A stretch of 64,000 bases of DNA from assembly GCA_040905185.1 (NCBI GenBank), contig JBBDRZ010000001.1:1-64000 (forward strand), given 5' to 3'. Source of the DNA: DASTEQ01 sp040905185 (GTDB lineage Bacteria; Chloroflexota; Limnocylindria; QHBO01). The notes below the pieces were generated by a model. That model made no database searches. It saw nothing but the letters and a program-made list of their open reading frames with translations, and had not been told where the DNA came from. The position numbers and the translations under genes were made by a program. This document shows, piece after piece, positions 57,970-64,000 of this stretch; within the stretch, counting starts at the first letter, position 1, and every line of letters begins with the position of its first letter.

Positions 57970-59559
57970 TCAGCCGGCGGCCCGGTCGCTGAGGATCTGC
58001 CCCGCCGCCAAGCGGCCGGGCGCGCCCATGACGCACCCGCCTGGGTGCGTTCCAGAGCCGCATTGGTAGTAGCCATCGATCGGGGTCCGATACTGCGCCC
58101 AGCCCGGCGCCGGTCGAAGGAAGAACATCTGGGGCGCCAGCAGCTCGCCGGCGAAGATGTTTCCCTCGCTCAGTCCGACGGTGCGCTCGATATCGAGCGG
58201 CGTGACCACTTCCCGCTGCAGGACCAGGTCGCCGAAGCCCGGGAAGTACCGCTCCAGGGTGGCCTGCACCGTGTTGCCCAGGTTGTCCCGCTCCGCGTCC
58301 CAGTTGCTCTCGCGCAGCTGGTAGGGGGTGTACTGCACGAAGCAGGATATGACGTGCTTGCCCGGCGGAGCCATGTCGGGGTCGATGGTCGACTGGATGG
58401 CGCAGTCGATGTACGGGTTCTGGCTATACCACCCGTACTTCCCCTCGTCGAAGGCCCGCTCCAGATAGTCCATGGACGGACCGATGTTCGTGAACCCGCG
58501 GAAGATCTCCTCCTGGTCGGCGAGGGCCGGGTAGCGTGGCAGTCCGTCCAGCGCGAAGTTGACCTTCGACGAGACGCCCTGGAACTTCATGCGCCGGACG
58601 GTCTCGACCAGGTCGTCGGGTAGCTCCCGCGGGTTGACCAGCTCTAGGAATGTGCGTCGGGGGTCGAGCGCGCTGACCACCACGTCGGCCGTGAACTCGG
58701 TTCCGTCCGCCAGCGCCACACCGCTCACCCGCCCATCGGCGGTCAGGACCTGGTCGACCGGCGACTCGAGCCGGATCTCGGCACCGAACGACTCGGCCGC
58801 GCGGGCCAGGACCTGGGTGAAGCCGCCGTTGCCGCCCTTGTGAAACGCCCACGTCCCGAACTCGCCGTCGTGCTCGCCGAGCGAGTGGAAGAGCAGGACC
58901 AGACCCGAGCCCTGGGAGCGAGGTCCGACCTTGGAACCGATGATTCCCGACGACGCCAGCCAGCCCTTGAGGAGATCGGACTCGAAATAGTCGTCCAGGA
59001 AGTCCGCCGCACTGCCGGTGAGGAGCCTGACGGCGTTGTGGAGGGTGCGTTTGTCGAGTTGGCGGAAGCGCCCGCCGAGGGAGGCGAGGGCCAGCAGCTC
59101 TTGGGGGTCGTCACTGAACGGGTCGGGCGGGACCATGTCCAGCAGCGGCTTGATGGCCTGGCACACCCGATCCATGTCGTGGCTGTACTGCTCGTAGGCA
59201 TCGGCATCGTGTGGTGATATGCGGGCGATCTCACGGAGGTTGGCGTCGTGATCCTGGGTGAACCACAGATATTCCCCGTCCGGGGTCGGCGCGAACCGTG
59301 ACGACATCAGCAGCGGTAGGAACCCGTGCTTGGGCAGCTCGAGCTCCTGGACGATCTGGGGCCGCAGCAGGGACAGCGCGTACGAGAAGGTGGTGAACCA
59401 GAAGCCCGGGCGCAGCTCCTCGGTGATGGCTGCCCCGCCGACCAGGTGGCGCTGCTCCAGGATGAGTGTCTTCAGCCCGCCGCGGGCCAGGTAGGCGCCA
59501 TTCACCAGGCCGTTGTGGCCGCCGCCGATGACGATGGCGTCGTAGTCGTTCATGACCAT
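57970..59559 (-). CDS. Phytoene-desaturase-like FAD oxidoreductase (PYROXD2-like)
   Basis: A 529-residue flavoprotein. The FAD dinucleotide motif is YDAIVIGGGHNGLVNGAYLA (about 6-25), with LVGGAAITEELRPGFWFTTF next. FTADVVVSALDPRRTFLELV and the C-terminal GYYQCGSGTHPGGCVMGAPG are typical of the CrtI/PYROXD2 family. Substrate unknown. Next to a GcvT-like gene (5 bases apart), it is more likely an amine or carotenoid-like oxidoreductase in a small operon than a carotenoid enzyme; no crt genes are near. Confidence 0.88.
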   Translation of the reverse strand: MVMNDYDAIVIGGGHNGLVNGAYLARGGLKTLILEQRHLVGGAAITEELRPGFWFTTFSYALSLLRPQIVQELELPKHGFLPLLMSSRFAPTPDGEYLWFTQDHDANLREIARISPHDADAYEQYSHDMDRVCQAIKPLLDMVPPDPFSDDPQELLALASLGGRFRQLDKRTLHNAVRLLTGSAADFLDDYFESDLLKGWLASSGIIGSKVGPRSQGSGLVLLFHSLGEHDGEFGTWAFHKGGNGGFTQVLARAAESFGAEIRLESPVDQVLTADGRVSGVALADGTEFTADVVVSALDPRRTFLELVNPRELPDDLVETVRRMKFQGVSSKVNFALDGLPRYPALADQEEIFRGFTNIGPSMDYLERAFDEGKYGWYSQNPYIDCAIQSTIDPDMAPPGKHVISCFVQYTPYQLRESNWDAERDNLGNTVQATLERYFPGFGDLVLQREVVTPLDIERTVGLSEGNIFAGELLAPQMFFLRPAPGWAQYRTPIDGYYQCGSGTHPGGCVMGAPGRLAAGQILSDRAAG

Positions 59560-59564
59560 GTCTC

Positions 59565-60764
59565 TCAGGCCGTCTTGCGCTGCGGGTTGAAGAGCGGCAG
59601 CCGCGCGACGTGGGCCGCGACCTTCTCGTAATGGTGATCCACCGTGAACTCCAGGTGCACGCGGGTTCCGACCGCGGCCAGGTCGGGACGGACGCGGGCC
59701 AGGGCGATGTGCCGTTGGAGAACGGGCGAGTACATGAAGCTGGTGGCATACCCCACCCGCGATCCGTCGCCGTCGTACACCATCCAGTCTTCGTGGACAG
59801 GGGCGTGGAGCTTGGGCGGAATCAGGCCCGCCTCCCCATACACCCTGTCGTAATCCTGCCAGTCCACGACCAGGCCGCTCATCTTCCAGCGGGATGACTT
59901 CTCGGCGATCTCCCGCTCGAGTGCCCGACGGCCGATGAAGGCGCGGTCATCATCGGTCAGTCCCTTGAACATCCATGACCAGCCGAGCTCCAGCGGGGTT
60001 GACCGATGCGCGTCGTTGAACGCAAATCGGCTGGAGTCGAAATCCTTGCCCAGCAGGAGGAGCCCGGCCTCGATGCGGAGCATGTACAGCGCGGCCAGCC
60101 CGTAGGGGAGGACGCCATGCCCGTCGCAGGCCTCCCAAAGCGTGTCCCAGACCGCCAGGGCGTCCGGCGTCTGGGCCCAGACTTCGTAGCCCAGGTCCCC
60201 CGTGTAACCGGTCCGGGTTACGGTGATCGGCCTTCCGCCGATCTCGCCGGCGGTGATGCCGAAGAAGGGCACATCGGCAACGCCTGGCACCAGGCGGCTC
60301 AGGAGCTCCCGTGATCGGGGTCCCTGGACGGCGAGGGCACCGCTGTCCAGGCTGACGTCCTCGACGGTGACCTGCATCCGGCCCACCCGGTCGGCGAAGT
60401 ATGCGAAGTTGGGTTCGGCCGAGGTGAGCAGATACTCGTCGGCCGAGCGGTGCTGGATCACCCCGTCTTCGAACACGAAGCCGCGATCGTCGAGCCAGGT
60501 CGTGTACTGGGCGTGCAACGGAGGGCAGGCGCGAACGTCGCGGGCCAGGATCCCAGCCAGGAATCGCTCAGCGTCGCGCCCGGCGAATCGGTACTTGTAC
60601 AGCGGCGAGGTGTCGAAGATGCCGGCCGCGTTGCGGACCGCGAAGTACTCGAACTTGTCCGATACCTGGTAGCGGTTTGCCGCCAGGTGCCCGGCCCAGT
60701 GGCTCCACAGGCCCGTCTCATTCAGCGCGCTCGTTCGTTCGTGGAACGGGGTGGTCCGAATCAT
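59565..60764 (-). CDS. GcvT-family aminomethyltransferase-like protein
   Basis: A 399-residue GcvT/DMGDH-type protein. It shows NRYQVSDKFEYFAVRNAAGI, FDTSPLYKYRFAGRDAERFL, TRTGYTGDLGYEVW (folate-binding region) and LRIEAGLLLLGKDFD, and a C-domain ALARVRPDLAAVGTRVHLEF. The FGRTGYTGE motif has Asp for Glu. It binds tetrahydrofolate and probably takes a methylene or methyl group from an amine, with the FAD protein as oxidant. ATGA overlap with the cyclase gene. Confidence 0.86.
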   Translation of the reverse strand: MIRTTPFHERTSALNETGLWSHWAGHLAANRYQVSDKFEYFAVRNAAGIFDTSPLYKYRFAGRDAERFLAGILARDVRACPPLHAQYTTWLDDRGFVFEDGVIQHRSADEYLLTSAEPNFAYFADRVGRMQVTVEDVSLDSGALAVQGPRSRELLSRLVPGVADVPFFGITAGEIGGRPITVTRTGYTGDLGYEVWAQTPDALAVWDTLWEACDGHGVLPYGLAALYMLRIEAGLLLLGKDFDSSRFAFNDAHRSTPLELGWSWMFKGLTDDDRAFIGRRALEREIAEKSSRWKMSGLVVDWQDYDRVYGEAGLIPPKLHAPVHEDWMVYDGDGSRVGYATSFMYSPVLQRHIALARVRPDLAAVGTRVHLEFTVDHHYEKVAAHVARLPLFNPQRKTA

Positions 60765-63700
60765 GGGACGGCAGCGACAGCGCGGTCGAGCCAGGTGCGG
60801 AGGCGACGCGCCGATGCAAGGTTGCCCTTACGCTCGAACAGGCTGAGGGCCTCAACAAAAGCGGCCTGCGCCTCCTCCCGCCGGCCGGCAGCCAGCAGCA
60901 CCCGACCCCGGATCCGGTGGGTATCGGCGGTGAAATTCAGGTAGTCGGTTCGCAGAATGAGACGCAGGGCTTCGTCAATCGCCGCCAGCGCCGTTTCGTG
61001 GTCTGCCGCTGCCGAAGAGACGAGCGCCTGGGCCCACCCGATGGCCACGTGCGTGGCGAAGTCATCACTGGCCGCCATGGCGCGCGCCTCGGGGATGAGC
61101 GACGCGGCCTCGTCCAACTCGCCCGACTCGGCGAGGTAGGTCGCAAGCAGCGCCGTGACCGTGGAATTGAAGGCCGTTTCGCCCCGCGCATCGAGGTACC
61201 GCTTGTCGCCGCGTAACCAGTCGATCGCCGCGGCGAGGCGTCCCATTCGCCAGAGGCTCTCCGCGCGCTGCTGGCCCGAAGCCCAGAACCGAGCGTCGGG
61301 GTTCCCGAGGTCCGCCCATGCGCGGTCCACCCGGTCCAGCGCCGCGTCGAAGTCCTCGGCGCGGCCGCTCAAGGCCGACAGCCAGGCGGTGAGCTCGTCG
61401 GCGCGCCTACGGCCGACGACCCCGTCCCCGAGGATCGCCCGGATGGTGTCGACGCTGCGCAGGCCGTCGGCGACGGGCTGGGCGCCGAAGTAGGCGTCGG
61501 AGTTGAAGCCCATGAAGACCATGAGCCGATCGTCCATCGACATGCGACCGACATACGGCACCAGCCGTTCGCACATCTCGCGGTCCACGCGGCATTGTCC
61601 GAGGAAGAACGCGAATTGGGCGAGTCTGAGCAGGCTGGTCGTGATCGCGTCCTCGTCGCCCAGCGCCTCGGCCTCGGCCAGCGACGAGGCGAAGGATGCC
61701 CGGGCCGTCTCGAAATCCAGCTCCGGATCAGTTCCCGACTGCGCACTCACCCGGTAGACCGATGCCCGGATCCGAAGGCCCGGAGCCTCCGCCGCCTCGG
61801 GCGAGGCGAGGAAGCGATCGAGTACGGCGATCGCGGGCGCCATGTCACTTCTCCCAACCAGGAGCGAGGCAAGATCGACAAGCGCCTTCGCACGGTCGAC
61901 GCCCTCGAGCATCTCGCCGGCCCGCTCCAGGAGGTGAACGGCGCTCAACACGTCACCGCGCGCCGCGGCCCGTTCCGAGGACTCCTGCAGCGCGCGCCCG
62001 GCCTCCTGTCCGAGGGCACGGGTCGGGTCATCGATCGGGCCAAGCTCGGTTCGATAGCGGTAGGCCTGCTCGAGGTGGTAGCCGAGGATCTCCTGGTACT
62101 CCATCATCCGATCGCCGACCGCCTCGGTCAGCCACCGGGCGAACCCTTCGTGCAGCTCCGCCCGCTGTTCCTTGGGCATGGCCTGGTAGGCCGCATCGCG
62201 GATCAGCAGGTGGCGGAAGCGGAAGGCATCCTGCCCCGCGAACTCGGCGCGGTCCGGGCGGATGAGCTCCTTGCGCGCCAGCGCCAGCAGGCGCGGCCGC
62301 ACCTGCGAGCGCACGGCTTCGGGCGACAGCGAGGTGACGGCCCCGATGTGGAAGACTTTCCCTTCCACCGCGCCCCGTTCCATCACGGCTCGCTCCTCCG
62401 ACTCCAGGCGGTCAAGGCGGGCCGCCAGCAGGAGCTGGATGGTGGGTGGGACGGTGAGATCGGCGAGGTCGGAGACCGCCCGCCAGGCGCCGTCGGTCAA
62501 GCGCAGGAGGCCATCGTCGACGAGCATCCCGATCATCTCTTCGACGAACAGCGGGTTTCCCTCAGCCGCGGCCAGGAGCCGATCGCGCGCGATCGGCGGC
62601 AAGGCGGCCTCGCCGAGGATGTTGTCCAACAGGGCCCCGGCGTCGTCCCCGGCCAGCGGCTCCAGGAGGATGACCGTGGCGTTCATCTTGCCGCCGCCCC
62701 AGCCCGGACGGATCTCGAGGAGCTCTGGGCGAGCCACGCAAACGATCAGCAGCTCCGCGTCGCGGATCCAGTCGGCGAGATGCTCAATGAGGTCCAAGAG
62801 CAGAGGCTCGGCCCAGTGGATGTCGTCGAAAACCACGATCAGCGGGCGCTCCCGGGCCAGGTGCTCGAAGGCCTTCCGGACCGCGTACGAGCCATCCTCG
62901 GTGCTGCTCGGATCGGCCCAGCCCAGGAGTCCGCCGGCCAGGTGAGCGATGCGGTCGCCGTCCTCGGCTCCGGCCAGCACGGCAGTAAGTCGCGTCATGG
63001 CGGTCGCCGCGTCGTCGCTCTCCGAGATTCCGGCCGCCAGTTGCACGATCTCGCGCAGAGCGTAGTAGGTGATGCTGTCCCCGTAGGAGAGGCATCGCCC
63101 ACGGAGGACCGTGGCATCGCCGGCGCCGGCCAGGAACTCACCGACGAGGCGCGACTTGCCGACCCCGGCCGGTCCCAGCAGGGTGAACAGCTGCGACGTT
63201 CGATCGCCGCGGGCGCGCTCGAGGGCGCGCCGCAGCACGTCGAGCTCCTTGGCACGCCCGACCATCGGGGAGTCCAGGTTGCGCACGTGACCGGCGGTGT
63301 CGGGCAGGACCTCGAGCAGGCGGAAGGCCTTCACCGGCGCGGACTTGCCCTTGAGGTCCAATGCCTCGACCTCCTCAACCCGGACGGCGTCCTTGACGAG
63401 CCTCTGAGTCGTGGCTCCCAGGAACACCTGGCCGGCCTCGGCAGCCTGCTCGAGTCGGGCGGCCAGATTGACCGCGTCGCCGGTGACCAATCGCTGGCCA
63501 GCCCGCGGATCGCCGGCCACGACCTCTCCGGTGTTCACGCCGATCCGGACTGCGACCTCCACACCGTAGTCCCGCGCCAAATCCACGTTCAGGGATCGGA
63601 TGCCGTCCTGCATGCCGCTCGCCGCACGAACGGCGCGCACAGCGTCGTCCTCGTGGAGGAGCGGGATCCCGAAGACCGCCATCACTGCGTCGCCGATGTA

Positions 63701-63964
63701 CTTCTCGACCGTGCCACCGTGTCCCTCAAGCACGGCCGTCATGGCGTCGAAGTAGCGCGCCTGGACGCGGCGGAGCGCCTCCGGGTCCAGGCGCTCGCCG
63801 ATGGCGGTGGACCCCGCCATGTCGGCGAACACGATTGTGACCACCTTGCGCACCTCGGAGGTGGCCTCGTCGGTCGACTCCGCCAGCAGGGTCGCGCACG
63901 CCTGGCAGAAGCGCGCGCGCGCCGAATTCTCCTCACCGCAGGATGGGCAGACGCGCACCGACAT
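60761..63964 (-). CDS. Adenylate cyclase-like / AAA ATPase / TPR regulator
   Basis: A 1067-residue multi-domain protein. A zinc ribbon CPSCGEENSARARFCQAC (about 6-23) is followed by a class III cyclase domain (about 40-200), with IVFADMAGSTAIGERLDPEA, HGGTVEKYIGDAVMAVFGIP and RIGVNTGEVVAGDPRAGQRL. An AAA/STAND domain (about 225-560) has Walker A LLGPAGVGKSRLVGEFLAGA and Walker B PLIVVFDDIHWAEPLL. TPR-like repeats fill about 600-1067. Such proteins act as signal-dependent regulators; whether it makes cAMP is not certain. The ATG is at 63964; the cysteines support it. Confidence 0.92.
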   Translation of the reverse strand: MSVRVCPSCGEENSARARFCQACATLLAESTDEATSEVRKVVTIVFADMAGSTAIGERLDPEALRRVQARYFDAMTAVLEGHGGTVEKYIGDAVMAVFGIPLLHEDDAVRAVRAASGMQDGIRSLNVDLARDYGVEVAVRIGVNTGEVVAGDPRAGQRLVTGDAVNLAARLEQAAEAGQVFLGATTQRLVKDAVRVEEVEALDLKGKSAPVKAFRLLEVLPDTAGHVRNLDSPMVGRAKELDVLRRALERARGDRTSQLFTLLGPAGVGKSRLVGEFLAGAGDATVLRGRCLSYGDSITYYALREIVQLAAGISESDDAATAMTRLTAVLAGAEDGDRIAHLAGGLLGWADPSSTEDGSYAVRKAFEHLARERPLIVVFDDIHWAEPLLLDLIEHLADWIRDAELLIVCVARPELLEIRPGWGGGKMNATVILLEPLAGDDAGALLDNILGEAALPPIARDRLLAAAEGNPLFVEEMIGMLVDDGLLRLTDGAWRAVSDLADLTVPPTIQLLLAARLDRLESEERAVMERGAVEGKVFHIGAVTSLSPEAVRSQVRPRLLALARKELIRPDRAEFAGQDAFRFRHLLIRDAAYQAMPKEQRAELHEGFARWLTEAVGDRMMEYQEILGYHLEQAYRYRTELGPIDDPTRALGQEAGRALQESSERAAARGDVLSAVHLLERAGEMLEGVDRAKALVDLASLLVGRSDMAPAIAVLDRFLASPEAAEAPGLRIRASVYRVSAQSGTDPELDFETARASFASSLAEAEALGDEDAITTSLLRLAQFAFFLGQCRVDREMCERLVPYVGRMSMDDRLMVFMGFNSDAYFGAQPVADGLRSVDTIRAILGDGVVGRRRADELTAWLSALSGRAEDFDAALDRVDRAWADLGNPDARFWASGQQRAESLWRMGRLAAAIDWLRGDKRYLDARGETAFNSTVTALLATYLAESGELDEAASLIPEARAMAASDDFATHVAIGWAQALVSSAAADHETALAAIDEALRLILRTDYLNFTADTHRIRGRVLLAAGRREEAQAAFVEALSLFERKGNLASARRLRTWLDRAVAAVP

Positions 63965-64000
63965 CGCCGCACGATACCGCGGAATTGGCGCCGTGCGACA

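Noticed and set aside
57970..59559. Carotenoid phytoene desaturase
   Set aside because: The protein fits the broader PYROXD2 branch and the neighbours are not carotenoid genes.
1..64000. CRISPR array
   Set aside because: No regularly spaced repeats were seen anywhere.

Overview
The window is GC-rich DNA from a bacterium with a Chloroflexota- or Actinomycetota-like gene style: GTG and TTG starts, many 4-base ATGA/GTGA overlaps, and Tad pilus genes. I favour Chloroflexota but cannot prove it from sequence alone. It splits into an integrated island (1 to about 39.83 kb, left end outside the window) and ordinary chromosome (about 39.83-64 kb). The junction lies inside comM. The first 70 or so codons of comM survive at 39832-40044 on the minus strand and then stop abruptly next to a large serine recombinase (38395-39780). 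The rest of comM is nowhere to the left in this window.

The left part of the island (0.2-12.7 kb) is a defence region. It holds a three-gene operon of two DUF488 proteins and a dual-OB protein, facing a TIGR04141/DUF6119 protein. Next come a divergent adenine methylase/endonuclease pair and a four-gene cassette of cytosine methylase, MORC/MutL-like GHKL ATPase, Rossmann-like protein and Vsr endonuclease. Fragments of at least three tyrosine recombinases, a second Vsr and a HIT hydrolase bracket the last cassette. An ECF sigma factor and a membrane-bound partner follow (12.7-14.4 kb).

The middle of the island (14.65-32.5 kb) is one long, tightly coupled operon that mixes type IV secretion parts (VirB2-, VirB6-, PrgI/VirB3-, VirB4-, VirB1- and VirD4-like) with Tad/type II-like pilus parts (CpaE, CpaF, TadB, TadC, Flp, TadE, TadG, CpaB). 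It starts with two tandem Phd/YefM-type proteins that have no toxin and ends near a replication-relaxation family protein. One gene is a PrgI-CpaE fusion, and one alpha/beta hydrolase carries a single-base frameshift.

The right part of the island (32.5-39.8 kb) has a probable S-box (SAM-I-like) riboswitch before an 84-residue protein. A promoter nearly identical to the one at 14.65 kb precedes a long leader and a ubiquitin-like conjugation operon (Ubl, E2-like, small protein, JAB/JAMM peptidase, E1/ThiF), then an AAA ATPase and the integrase.

The chromosomal part carries a response-regulator/CpaE fusion, an alpha/beta hydrolase, SPFH and NfeD membrane proteins, a NUDIX hydrolase, TadE/TadG pseudopilin genes (one with PASTA-like repeats), and housekeeping genes: a LOG-like protein, thpR, a HAD hydrolase, a J-domain protein, a DnaB-like ATPase, ftsH, tilS and tRNA-Met(CAT). 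Beyond these lie a BON protein, a small field of broken stress genes, FtsB/DivIC, a phytoene-desaturase-like oxidoreductase paired with a GcvT-like protein, and a large cyclase/AAA/TPR regulator.
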